NCBI GenBank assembly: GCA_905233835.1
Contig: CAJOGB010000006.1
Location: 1 to 21,215 of the forward strand
Direction: 5' to 3'
Length of the DNA stretch: 21,215 nucleotides
From: an uncultured Lachnospiraceae bacterium
Lineage (GTDB): Bacteria > Bacillota > Clostridia > Lachnospirales > Lachnospiraceae
The notes under the pieces were generated by a model that was given only the letters and a program-made list of their open reading frames with translations, searched no databases and had not been told where the DNA came from. Position 1 is the stretch's first letter; every line of letters begins with the position of its first letter. A program made the translations under genes and the position numbers. Shown one piece after another: positions 8,016 through 15,503 of this stretch.

Positions 8016-10172
8016 TTACAATACTCCTCGTTTTAAGTGTCCCTTTGTGTGAGAAATCATTATCTCATCGGATTCATGATGCAAATAGATTTTCTCAAAC
8101 AAATCCAATACTTCTTTTACTTTCGCTTTATCCTCAATGGTAAAATCAACACGAACAGACTTTGGATTTAATCCTTCCAATAATTCATGTCGATCAAACG
8201 TAATCATGGGCAAGCTGTTATAGATAACATTGGTACAAATTTTGCACTGATTCATTACCGGAAAAAATGCATTCTTTCGATCTTTCAAATACAAAACTTC
8301 ATTCTTATTCTTTTTGCAACCAAAGGTAATTTTTGAAATGCAATTCGCAGTATACATCAAAGGCACATAACCGTATAAAAGCACTTCGGAATTCTCGTTA
8401 TATCGATGAATAAGTTCTTTTTCGTTTAGTTCCAAAGGTACAAACGTATGCTTATATCCCAGTCTAAAAAATGCATAAACGGCACGATTGGAATAAGCGT
8501 ATAGTCTGTCGCCAAAGTATACCATTTCCTTAGATACTCCAAGGGATTCCAAAAGAGCCAGTCCATCGTAACTTAATGCATAAAAACCTTTCGCTTCTTT
8601 CATATATTCCTTTACTTTTTCGGATATCAAAGAGATATGGTCTTTACGAATCACAGGCGGCAAAGAAATATAAAAATCTTTCCCGAACGTCTTAAATTTT
8701 AAAGCGTTTTCTTCATCCGACAGCCAAAGGGGAGCATTTAAAACCACCGAAAAGTCAAAATTAGCTTCTTCCAAAGCCAAAAGCTGACCATAGGTTGTAA
8801 CTCCAATTCGAACCCGTGGATTTTCGTTCTTATTTTCCTTTAAAAACTCTTTTTCATTCAAAGACAAAAAGGGCTTTGTTTCTCTATTTATCTTATTTTC
8901 TTGGAATAAAAAGAGAGCATCCCGTCGCATCTGCTTTACGAATTTTAAGGGAACGAATGAATTTTCATCCACAAAAACAGATATTTCTTCAAACACATAA
9001 GGCAAATCACCCACAGCGTTTAATTTTTCCAAGATATCCTCTTTGGATGTGGGTTTATTGGTGCTTTCCTCGCATTCCACGGAAGATACGGTTTTGCAAT
9101 TTCCGTTTTCATCCCAAACGCTAAAGGTTAAATCTTGTCCCACATGGGCGATAAACTCTCCGAAGAGTTTAGTTTTATTTGATTCTTTTATAACTGAAAC
9201 TGCCGGTTTCTTATTTTCCTGATAAAATGCTGAGTTTTCCTCATTCATCAATGCCTTCCCGTTTCTTTCATGGAAGTACAAATTCGTGAACACACCACGG
9301 TTTCCGGCATCCATAAGACGTTTGATATCTTTCTCATCCACACGGTAGTCTTTAGCACCTTCGGACAATAATACATCCATATATTTTCGATAGACACAAA
9401 CCACGTTGGTCACATAGGCTTCATTTTTCAAACGGCCTTCGATTTTATAGGAATATACACCTGCATCCAGCATTCCCGGCAAATCATGAATTCCCCAAAG
9501 ATCCTTGGGTGACAAATGATATTTTTCTTTTCCGTAAATGCTTTTTTTATTACCGTCGCATATTTCATAAGGCAAACGACATGGCTGAGCACAATATCCG
9601 CGATTTCCGCTTCTTCCGCCGATAAATGACGACATCAAACAGTTTCCGGAATAGCAAACACACAATGCTCCGTGAACAAAAGCTTCGATTTCCACATCCA
9701 CGTTTTCATGAATCTCTTTGATTTCCGCCAAAGAAAGTTCACGAGCCGTAACAATACGGGATGCACCTTGGTCTTTCAAGAACTTCGCCCCATACTTTGA
9801 CATCAAACTCATTTGTGTGGACGCATGTAATTCCAGTTCAGGAAAATGGTCTTTTAAAAACGTAAAAACACCAAAATCCTGAATAATTACACCGTCGATA
9901 CCTGATTCATAGTACTCCTTCATAAAATCATAAAGTTTTGATTCCATCTCGGGATTCTTAAGAAGTGTATTTACGGTAAGATATGCTTTTTTCCCTCTTA
10001 GATGGGCATACTCCAATGCATTTTTCGCATCCGAAATCGAAAAATTCTTTGCACTTGCTCTGGCGCCGAAAAAATCGCCTCCGAAATAAACCGCATCCGC
10101 CCCGGCATCTATGGCACTTTTAAATATTTTTAAATCTCCCGCGGGAGCCAATAATTCCATACTTGAAAGCAT
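8016..10172 (-). CDS. U32 peptidase family protein with DUF3656-like region (RlhA-like RNA hydroxylase candidate)
   Basis: A protein of about 718 residues. The N-terminal TIM-barrel-like domain begins MELLAPAGDLKIFKSAIDAG, the U32 hallmark. The family signature EAFVHGALCVCYSGNCLMS is at about 163-181 and is followed by RSGNRGYCAQPCRLPYEIC; cysteines near 171, 178, 194 and 205 are the likely iron-sulfur ligands. A second cysteine group, CKICTNV, lies near the C-terminus. Once called peptidases, studied members such as RlhA and TrhP hydroxylate C2501 of 23S rRNA or U34 of tRNA using prephenate; which target applies here is unknown. I chose the ATG at 10172 because GGAG lies six bases before it; the ATG at 10184 has no ribosome site. 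A strong terminator ends about 25 bases upstream. The SEDS ribosome site lies within its last codons. Confidence 0.88.
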   Translation of the reverse strand: MLSSMELLAPAGDLKIFKSAIDAGADAVYFGGDFFGARASAKNFSISDAKNALEYAHLRGKKAYLTVNTLLKNPEMESKLYDFMKEYYESGIDGVIIQDFGVFTFLKDHFPELELHASTQMSLMSKYGAKFLKDQGASRIVTARELSLAEIKEIHENVDVEIEAFVHGALCVCYSGNCLMSSFIGGRSGNRGYCAQPCRLPYEICDGNKKSIYGKEKYHLSPKDLWGIHDLPGMLDAGVYSYKIEGRLKNEAYVTNVVCVYRKYMDVLLSEGAKDYRVDEKDIKRLMDAGNRGVFTNLYFHERNGKALMNEENSAFYQENKKPAVSVIKESNKTKLFGEFIAHVGQDLTFSVWDENGNCKTVSSVECEESTNKPTSKEDILEKLNAVGDLPYVFEEISVFVDENSFVPLKFVKQMRRDALFLFQENKINRETKPFLSLNEKEFLKENKNENPRVRIGVTTYGQLLALEEANFDFSVVLNAPLWLSDEENALKFKTFGKDFYISLPPVIRKDHISLISEKVKEYMKEAKGFYALSYDGLALLESLGVSKEMVYFGDRLYAYSNRAVYAFFRLGYKHTFVPLELNEKELIHRYNENSEVLLYGYVPLMYTANCISKITFGCKKNKNEVLYLKDRKNAFFPVMNQCKICTNVIYNSLPMITFDRHELLEGLNPKSVRVDFTIEDKAKVKEVLDLFEKIYLHHESDEIMISHTKGHLKRGVL

Positions 10173-10190
10173 AGCATTCTCCATACTGTT

Positions 10191-10228
10191 ATAAATAAAA
10201 ACAGGGGCTTAAATCCTTTAAGCCCCTG
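10191..10228 (-). terminator. Rho-independent terminator after zapA
   Basis: A perfect 12-pair stem (10202-10213 with 10217-10228, outer part CAGGGGCTT) has a three-base loop. On the minus strand it is followed by TTTTTATTTAT. It begins four bases after the zapA stop codon and ends about 20 bases before the start of the U32 gene, so it could also act as an attenuator for that gene. Confidence 0.88.
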
Positions 10229-10232
10229 AAAA

Positions 10233-10658
10233 TTAATCCTCTGAACTTGGTCCAAGTAAGGCGTCTTCCAAAGATGCTTCCAATCTTGCTTTTAAGGTTA
10301 AAAGTTCTTTTTTCTCAGCCTCTAACGTCCCGATTTGTTCCTCTAAGGTTTCGATTCGCACCTGATTGGAAATCAAATCATGTTTCAAATCGTAGATTTC
10401 TTTATCCTTGTTTTCCAGATCCCCCTCATATTTCTCGCACAAATCTTTTGCTTTGAAATAATCATCTGCAATATTTATATCCAACAAAGTGTTTTTCATG
10501 TCTACGGTAAAATTATGAACACTTTCCAATTCCTCAAACTCGGAAAGTTTTCCGTTAATATAAGTGGCTATTCTCTGTAAGTAATCCTCTTCTTCGTAGC
10601 CGCTTAAAGTATATATTTTTCCCCCAATAAGCACTTGAGTACTTTTTTTCGCTGACAT
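10233..10658 (-). CDS. zapA: Cell division protein ZapA
   Basis: A 141-residue ZapA-family protein that bundles FtsZ filaments and stabilises the Z-ring. The N-terminal globular part shows the pattern STQVLIGGKIYTLSGYEEED YLQ... with the family signature around YLQRIATYINGKL and the later TVDMKNTLLDINIADDYFKA. From about residue 70 to 135 it is a long charged coiled coil rich in E, K and L, longer than in the E. coli protein (109 residues) and typical of clostridial members. The ATG at 10658 is preferred over the upstream in-frame TTG at 10670, because that TTG lies inside the ribosome site GGAGGAG (10662-10668). It has a probable promoter overlapping the end of ruvB and its own terminator, so it may be expressed alone. 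Confidence 0.88.
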   Translation of the reverse strand: MSAKKSTQVLIGGKIYTLSGYEEEDYLQRIATYINGKLSEFEELESVHNFTVDMKNTLLDINIADDYFKAKDLCEKYEGDLENKDKEIYDLKHDLISNQVRIETLEEQIGTLEAEKKELLTLKARLEASLEDALLGPSSED

Positions 10659-10687
10659 ATACTCCTCCAAGATAAAAAATCACTACT

Positions 10688-10717
10688 ATTATAGTCATAA
10701 ACATTGGAAAAAAACAA
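10688..10717 (-). promoter_or_regulatory. Probable promoter for zapA
   Basis: On the minus strand a perfect TATAAT (10693-10688) lies 18 bases after TTGTTT (10717-10712). The -35 box ends one base before the final base of the ruvB stop codon. The predicted leader before the zapA ATG is about 25 bases. Confidence 0.58.
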
Positions 10718-11710
10718 TCATTTTTTCATTCCAAAGTGCGCATAAGCAAAGTCTGTAGCGACGCGACCTTTCGGTGTTCGATTGATGAATCCGTTCTTAA
10801 CAAGATAAGGTTCGTAAACATCTTCAATGGTTCCCGCATCTTCACCGATAGAAGCCGCCAATGTATCCAGTCCCACAGGACCTCCGCCGAATTTTTCCAT
10901 AATGGTAAGTAGGATTTCTTTATCGTATCGATCCAATCCCAAAGTATCCACATCCAACAAATCCAAGGTATCGGATGCCACCTGTTTGGAAATTACACCT
11001 TCATATCTTACTTCCGCAAAATCTCTGACACGCTTCAACCAGCGATTGGCCAAACGTGGAGTTCCTCTGCTTCTTCTGGCAAGTTCAAACGCACCTTCTT
11101 CATGTATTTCTACATTTAATCGTCTTGCGGAATTAAGAATAATCGTCTTTAATTCCTCCGGTGTGTAAAACTCCAAATGGAACACCACTCCGAATCGATC
11201 ACGAAGGGGAGCCGACAAAAGTCCTGCTCGTGTGGTTGCACCCACTAATGTAAACTTCGGTAAATCCAAACGGATGGAATGTGCCGTCGGACCTTTTCCC
11301 AAGACAACATCAATGGCATAATCTTCCATGGCGGAATACAATACCTCTTCCACCTGTCGATTCAGTCGATGAATTTCATCAATAAATAAAACATCTCCTT
11401 CGGAAAGACCGTTTAATATGGCAGCCATATCTCCCGGCTTTTCGATGGCGGGACCGGTGGTAATCTTAATGTTTACCCCCATCTCCGTTGCAATGATATT
11501 TGCAAGAGTGGTTTTTCCCAATCCCGGCGGTCCGTACAAAAGAACGTGATCTAAGCTTTCTCCACGTTTTTTTGCTGCATCCATGTATACAACCAAACTT
11601 TCTTTTACCTGGGTCTGTCCGATATAATCATCCAAGGTAATGGGGCGAAGGATATTCTCGTTTGATAGTTCTTCTTTATTTAATTCAGTGGTAATAATTC
11701 TGTTTTTCAT
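10718..11710 (-). CDS. ruvB: Holliday junction branch migration DNA helicase RuvB
   Basis: A 330-residue AAA+ motor of the RuvAB complex, which drives branch migration of Holliday junctions. It carries the N-terminal LRPITLDDYIGQ, Walker A GPPGLGKTT (60-68), Walker B DEIH (111-114), the sensor 1 segment TLVGATTRAGLL, the arginine finger region APLRDRFG, and the C-terminal winged helix with EPYLVKNGFINRTPKGRVAT. Length and motifs are complete. The ATG at 11710 is three bases after the ruvA stop codon; only a weak purine-rich stretch precedes it, which suggests coupling to ruvA. No ruvC is present in the window, as is usual in Firmicutes, where RecU takes that role. Confidence 0.97.
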   Translation of the reverse strand: MKNRIITTELNKEELSNENILRPITLDDYIGQTQVKESLVVYMDAAKKRGESLDHVLLYGPPGLGKTTLANIIATEMGVNIKITTGPAIEKPGDMAAILNGLSEGDVLFIDEIHRLNRQVEEVLYSAMEDYAIDVVLGKGPTAHSIRLDLPKFTLVGATTRAGLLSAPLRDRFGVVFHLEFYTPEELKTIILNSARRLNVEIHEEGAFELARRSRGTPRLANRWLKRVRDFAEVRYEGVISKQVASDTLDLLDVDTLGLDRYDKEILLTIMEKFGGGPVGLDTLAASIGEDAGTIEDVYEPYLVKNGFINRTPKGRVATDFAYAHFGMKK

Positions 11711-11713
11711 ATC

Positions 11714-12319
11714 TTATCTCTTAAGTTTTAAAAGAGCTGCTTTTAACAATGTCTCTTCCGTAGTATTCTCATCGATTTCCACTTCGTTTAATGCCTTAAT
11801 CGCATCCCCGGAAGAAAATCCAAGCGCTGTCAAACCGCTTAATACATTGTTTTTCATTGAACCTGTGGAAGAATCATTTAAGGCTTGGCCTTTTGCCAAT
11901 GAGTTTTCGATGGTTTCCCCAAGATCCAACTTGTCTTTTAATTCCACGATAATCTTTTGTGCGGCCTTCGTTCCGATTCCATTTGCGGCGGTGATGGCTT
12001 TTACATTTTCTCCGATAATCGCATAGGTTAAATCCTCCGGAGAAAGAACGGATAAAATCGCCATGGCTCCCTTCGGACCCACACCGCTTACACTGATTAA
12101 AAGCAAAAACAACCGCTTCTCTTCTTTAGTTAAAAAACCGTATAAAAATGTCCCGTTATCTGTGGAAGAATAATAGGTATAGATTTTAATATTCTCGTGA
12201 TGAACCAATTTTGAAAGAGATGCACTCGGCATATAAATCTCATACCCGATGCCCTGGTTGTCGATCACCGCATATTTTTCCGTTACTTCTTCTACAATTC
12301 CCTCTATATAAGCATACAT
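11714..12319 (-). CDS. ruvA: Holliday junction branch migration complex subunit RuvA
   Basis: A 201-residue junction-binding partner of RuvB. Domain I (OB fold, about 1-62) begins MYAYIEGIVEEVTEKYAVID. Domain II holds two helix-hairpin-helix motifs, ISVSGVGPKGAMAILS (about 75-90) and ITAANGIGTKAAQKIIVELK (about 109-128). After an acidic/serine-rich linker, domain III (about 155-201) contacts RuvB. The ATG at 12319 follows the miaB stop codon with no base between them, so translation must be coupled to miaB; the ribosome site would lie within the end of miaB. Confidence 0.97.
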   Translation of the reverse strand: MYAYIEGIVEEVTEKYAVIDNQGIGYEIYMPSASLSKLVHHENIKIYTYYSSTDNGTFLYGFLTKEEKRLFLLLISVSGVGPKGAMAILSVLSPEDLTYAIIGENVKAITAANGIGTKAAQKIIVELKDKLDLGETIENSLAKGQALNDSSTGSMKNNVLSGLTALGFSSGDAIKALNEVEIDENTTEETLLKAALLKLKR

Positions 12320-13738
12320 TTAAACCAGTTCTCCCATAAAATAAAAGCCCTTACATTCCGTAAGTTTTACCGATACAATCTGTCCGATCAAAGAAGCATC
12401 CCCCTTAAAATGAACCAAGGTGTTATTATCACATCGACCGGTTACTAAAGTATCATCATGTTCATTTACTTGTTCTACCAATACCTCTTCCACATTTCCG
12501 GTCATTTCCGCTGTTTTCTTTTGGCCCTTTTCCTGAACCACACGAAGAAGTCTTTGGAATCGATCCTTTGTGATTTCTTCCGGAATTTGTTTCTTTTCGG
12601 CAGCCGGAGTACCGGTTCTCGGAGAATAAATAAAGGTAAATGCGGAATTAAACTCCACTTTTTCAGCCACATCCATGGTTTCTAAGAAGTCTTCTTCGGT
12701 CTCTTCCGGATAACCTACGATAATATCCGTGGTAATGGCAATATCCGGCATAGCTTCACGAAGTTTTGCAACAAGACTTAAATATTTTTCTTTATCATAA
12801 TGACGATTCATATCCTGTAAAAGTCTGGAAGATCCGGACTGAAGCGGTAAATGCATGTGTCGGCAAATCTTTTTGTTTTCCTTCATGACACGAATCAGAT
12901 CATCGGATAAATCCTTAGGATGAGAAGTCATAAAACGAACGCGCTGTAAGCCTTCAATCTTACATACCTCTTCCAATAATTCGGAAAAGGTAACCGGCTC
13001 CTCCAAATTTTTTCCGTAAGAATTCACATTCTGTCCCAAAAGCATAACTTCAACAACGCCATCACAAACCAAAGTCTCGATTTCTTTGATAATATCCTTT
13101 GGTTGGCGACTTCTCTCACGTCCGCGAACATAAGGAACGATACAATAACTGCAGAAGTTATTGCAGCCAAACATAATATTTACGCCACTTTTAAAGGCAT
13201 ATTTTCGTTCGGTAGGAAGTTCTTCCACGATTTTGTCGGTGGATTGCCATACATCGATGACCATTTTTTTTGAAGTCAGCATCCGGCAAACCAACTCAGC
13301 AAATTTATAAATATTGTGGGTTCCAAAAATCAAATCCACAAATGAATAGCTTTTTTTAATTTTTTCAATTACGCTTTCTTCCTGCATCATGCAGCCGCAA
13401 AGTGCAATTTTCATTTCCGGATTTTTCTTTTTGAATCCATTTAAATAGCCCAACCGACCGTATACTTTCTGATTTGCGTTATCACGTACGGTACAGGTGT
13501 TATAGATTACGAAATCAGAGTCTTCCTCATCGCTTTCCTCATAGCCGATGCTTTCCAATATTCCAACGAGTTTTTCGGAATCTCTGGCATTCATTTGGCA
13601 GCCAAAGGTGGTTACATGGAAAGTAAGTTTTCTTCCCAATTCCTTCTCTTTCTTGGAAAGAAGTTCCTTGGCAAGATTCATATAGTAAAACTGACGCTGT
13701 GGTTCTGTTTCCGGTATTTGATTTAATGTAGTATTCAT
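12320..13738 (-). CDS. miaB: tRNA (N6-isopentenyl adenosine(37)-C2)-methylthiotransferase MiaB
   Basis: A 472-residue radical SAM methylthiotransferase that converts i6A37 to ms2i6A37 in tRNAs reading UNN codons. The N-terminal UPF0004 domain supplies three iron-sulfur cysteines at 47 (TFGCQMN), 82 (NTCTVRDNA) and 116 (CGCMMQE). The radical SAM motif CxxxCxxC is at 192-199 (GCNNFCSYC), followed by VPYVRGRERSR. A TRAM domain closes the protein, ending GKFYFMGELV-like residues. An N-terminal extension of about 35 residues before LTFHVTTFGCQ is common in clostridial MiaB. The partner gene miaA and the often linked mutS/mutL are absent here. It starts 11 bases after the cyclo-ligase stop codon, with only a weak AGAAAG ribosome site. 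Confidence 0.95.
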   Translation of the reverse strand: MNTTLNQIPETEPQRQFYYMNLAKELLSKKEKELGRKLTFHVTTFGCQMNARDSEKLVGILESIGYEESDEEDSDFVIYNTCTVRDNANQKVYGRLGYLNGFKKKNPEMKIALCGCMMQEESVIEKIKKSYSFVDLIFGTHNIYKFAELVCRMLTSKKMVIDVWQSTDKIVEELPTERKYAFKSGVNIMFGCNNFCSYCIVPYVRGRERSRQPKDIIKEIETLVCDGVVEVMLLGQNVNSYGKNLEEPVTFSELLEEVCKIEGLQRVRFMTSHPKDLSDDLIRVMKENKKICRHMHLPLQSGSSRLLQDMNRHYDKEKYLSLVAKLREAMPDIAITTDIIVGYPEETEEDFLETMDVAEKVEFNSAFTFIYSPRTGTPAAEKKQIPEEITKDRFQRLLRVVQEKGQKKTAEMTGNVEEVLVEQVNEHDDTLVTGRCDNNTLVHFKGDASLIGQIVSVKLTECKGFYFMGELV

Positions 13739-13749
13739 AGGTTTTCTTT

Positions 13750-14310
13750 CTAATTCTTCTTATAGATTGATTTTTCTGTGATTACCGCATCCATATCCAC
13801 ATCATGGTCTTTTGGGAAGAAATCTATCACCTGATCATCAAAGCATACTCCGAGTTTAATCAAACTCTTAGATCTTAAGAATCGGTCATAGAATCCTCCG
13901 CCGTATCCGATACGATGCATGGACGTGGTAAACGCAAGTCCCGGGACAATGCAGAACCCCGGTTCTTTTAAATAAAGATTCTTATCTCTGGTATCATAGG
14001 GTTCCATAATCTGAAAAGCGCCGCTTTTGAAATCTCGCATGGAATCCACATGATAAAACATAATTTCATGTTGATAGGTCTTCGGGAAATACAAGAAGTA
14101 ATTCTCTTTTAACAATTTTTCATATAACGTCAAAAGGTTTACTTCACTTTCCAAAGGATAAAAACACAAAACCGTTTTATAATCCGGATACTTCTTTATC
14201 TCTTCATAGACTCTCTTTTCAATTTCACTTGAAAACTGAAGGATTTCCGTCTCGCTTAATCCTTGGCGATAAGCCTTCATTTGAAGTCGAATATCATTCA
14301 AATCACTCAT
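13750..14310 (-). CDS. 5-formyltetrahydrofolate cyclo-ligase
   Basis: A 186-residue enzyme that converts 5-formyl-THF and ATP to 5,10-methenyl-THF, returning stored folate to one-carbon metabolism. The family signature is complete: CFYPLESEVN (49-58), the phosphate-binding segment IVPGLAFTTSMHRIGYGGGF and YDRFL, with GYGGGFYDRFL at 135-145, and a C-terminal D-V-D-M-D-A-V-I-T-E block equivalent to the usual HDxxxDxxxT. Length is normal (180-200). Its ATG overlaps the proB stop codon in an ATGA junction, so it is read with proB. The family is also named YgfA, Fau or MTHFS. Confidence 0.94.
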   Translation of the reverse strand: MSDLNDIRLQMKAYRQGLSETEILQFSSEIEKRVYEEIKKYPDYKTVLCFYPLESEVNLLTLYEKLLKENYFLYFPKTYQHEIMFYHVDSMRDFKSGAFQIMEPYDTRDKNLYLKEPGFCIVPGLAFTTSMHRIGYGGGFYDRFLRSKSLIKLGVCFDDQVIDFFPKDHDVDMDAVITEKSIYKKN

Positions 14311-15152
14311 CCGATTTCCCCCTCGATGACATCACAAACAAAGAAGTCATCATCCTTTTTCCCCTTAAAAAAGGTTCCAACCACATTATTTTCAAATATC
14401 TCATGTAAAACAGAGACATCCGCTCCGTTTGCAATAATCATATCCGCTCCGCTTTTCATGGCAATCTCTGCAGCTCGAAGTTTCGTTGTCATGCCACCGG
14501 TGCCCAAGGAACTTCCCGGCTCCACAGAAGCCATATTATAAAGGGCATCATCGATTTCTTCCACATATTCCACCAGTGATGCATTCTTATTCTGCTTCGG
14601 ATCGTCGGTATACAAACCGTCAATATCGGATAACAAAATCAAAAGATCCGCACCGATTAATGATGTAACAACGGCCGCTAAGGTATCATTATCACCGAAT
14701 TGGATTTCGTATGTAGAAACCGTATCGTTAGCGTTTACAACAGGAATCACACCAAGTTCAAACAGTTTTTCAAAGGTGTTTTGTGCATTTTTCCTTGAAA
14801 CGTTATCCAACATGGTGTTTTTCGTCATAAGCACCTGACCGCACATTTGGTTGTATTCGCTGAAATACGTTTGATAAACGCTCATCAAACGGGCCTGACC
14901 CACAGAGGCCAATGCCTGTCTTAAATCCATTTCCTTCGGACGATTCTTCACACCTAAAGTCTGTCTTCCCACAGCTATAGCGCCGGAGGAAACCAGGCAC
15001 ACATCCATGCCGCGATTTCTTAAATCACAGATTTCCCGAACCAAACGTTCCAACTTCACATAGTCAAGGCGACCGGTTTTTTTATGAACAAGTGAATTCG
15101 ATCCGATTTTTACAACGACTCGTTTCTTATTTTTTAATTTTTCCCTTCTCAT
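14307..15152 (-). CDS. proB: Glutamate 5-kinase, short form without PUA domain
   Basis: A 281-residue enzyme that phosphorylates glutamate in the first step of proline synthesis. The amino acid kinase fold is seen in VVVKIGSNSL (12-21), CLVSSGAIAVGRQTLG (52-67), the substrate segment VNANDTVSTYEIQFGDNDTL, LLSDIDGLYTDDP and the ATP-binding SLGTGGMTTKLRAAEIA. The C-terminal PUA domain of the longer (about 370-residue) form is absent, as in many Clostridia. The ATG at 15152 has AGGAA a few bases upstream, and a good promoter lies at 15198-15226. The usual partner proA is not next to it; the cyclo-ligase gene overlaps its end instead. Proline synthesis would need proA elsewhere. Confidence 0.94.
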   Translation of the reverse strand: MRREKLKNKKRVVVKIGSNSLVHKKTGRLDYVKLERLVREICDLRNRGMDVCLVSSGAIAVGRQTLGVKNRPKEMDLRQALASVGQARLMSVYQTYFSEYNQMCGQVLMTKNTMLDNVSRKNAQNTFEKLFELGVIPVVNANDTVSTYEIQFGDNDTLAAVVTSLIGADLLILLSDIDGLYTDDPKQNKNASLVEYVEEIDDALYNMASVEPGSSLGTGGMTTKLRAAEIAMKSGADMIIANGADVSVLHEIFENNVVGTFFKGKKDDDFFVCDVIEGEIG

Positions 15153-15197
15153 GAACAGTTCCTATTTATCTATAAGTAATCATCTTTTTCCTTCTAT

Positions 15198-15226
15198 AAT
15201 GTACCAAAAATGCCTATTTTATGCAA
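15198..15226 (-). promoter_or_regulatory. SigA-type promoter for the proB-cyclo-ligase-miaB-ruvAB run
   Basis: On the minus strand TTGCAT (15226-15221) lies 17 bases before TACATT (15203-15198), with a TGG triplet just before the -10 box (extended -10). It is the best promoter-like sequence between groEL and proB. Confidence 0.7.
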
Positions 15227-15279
15227 TGTTTTTAGTATATTAAAGCTTTGGTTTCGAGCATATTCAAAGAATTCGTATG

Positions 15280-15327
15280 AGCCGTATTCATAGAATTTGC
15301 TTCGCAAATTCTATTTCATATTGGGCT
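15280..15327. repeat. Palindromic unit A
   Basis: The central stem 15290-15300 / 15304-15314 (ATAGAATTTGC with GCAAATTCTAT, loop TTC) is perfect over 11 pairs. It is extended by less perfect pairing down to AGCC (15280-15283) with GGCT (15324-15327). Confidence 0.8.
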
Positions 15328-15359
15328 GTCGCGATTACTCCGAACATTAAAAAGCTACG

Positions 15360-15410
15360 AGCCGTATTCAAAGAATTCGTATTTTATACGAATTCTTTGA
15401 ATATGGGGCT
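15360..15410. repeat. Palindromic unit B
   Basis: The central stem 15365-15382 / 15386-15403 is perfect over 18 pairs with a TTT loop and contains AAAGAATTCGTAT. AGCC (15360-15363) and GGCT (15407-15410) close its base. The outer bases match unit A, but the loop-proximal stem has a different sequence that still pairs. Confidence 0.85.
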
Positions 15411-15430
15411 GTCGCCCAATATGCGAAAAC

Positions 15431-15475
15431 AAAAAAATCCCCACTCCCGTAAATAAATTTACGGAGTAGGGATTC
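15431..15475 (-). terminator. Rho-independent terminator of groES-groEL
   Basis: On the minus strand AATCCCTACTCC-GTAAA pairs with TTTAC-GGGAGTGGGGATT (one bulge and G-U pairs) and is followed by TTTTTTT (complement of 15437-15431). It starts about 30 bases after the groEL stop codon. Confidence 0.88.
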
Positions 15476-15503
15476 CTTTGTTTTCTATATTCGGCTCGTA
15501 GCT

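Larger units (their letters stand above)
15239..15430. repeat. Cluster of related palindromic repeat units
   Basis: Two tandem, diverged units of about 90-105 bases (15239-15345 and 15346-15430). Each begins with an ATTAAA-rich head, continues with GAGC(C)..ATTCAwAGAATT, forms a long hairpin, and ends in a GGGCTGTCGC tail. An extra half-arm (15256-15278) shares 18 identical bases with the left arm of the second unit. A third small hairpin, GGGC-TGTC-GCCC flanked by ATAT repeats, lies at 15401-15422. No protein is encoded. The units could be a degenerate REP- or MITE-like element; this cannot be settled from one locus. Confidence 0.75.
15153..15503. other. 351-base intergenic region between groEL and proB
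   Basis: No coding sequence is supported here. Reading with transcription (right to left), it holds a copy of a short head motif fused to the groEL stop, the groEL terminator, a cluster of related palindromic units (15239-15430) and the proB promoter with a leader of about 45 bases. Each is listed separately. Confidence 0.85.

Noticed and set aside
10182..10184. ATG at 10184 as the U32 start
   Set aside because: The preceding bases lack a ribosome site; GGAG within its own first codons fits the ATG at 10172.
10247..10580. Plus-strand open frames opposite zapA
   Set aside because: They read the complement of the ZapA coiled coil and lack start signals; zapA is the real gene.
15239..15430. 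CRISPR-like repeats
   Set aside because: The repeats are few, long, diverged and palindromic, with no regular unique spacers and no cas genes nearby.
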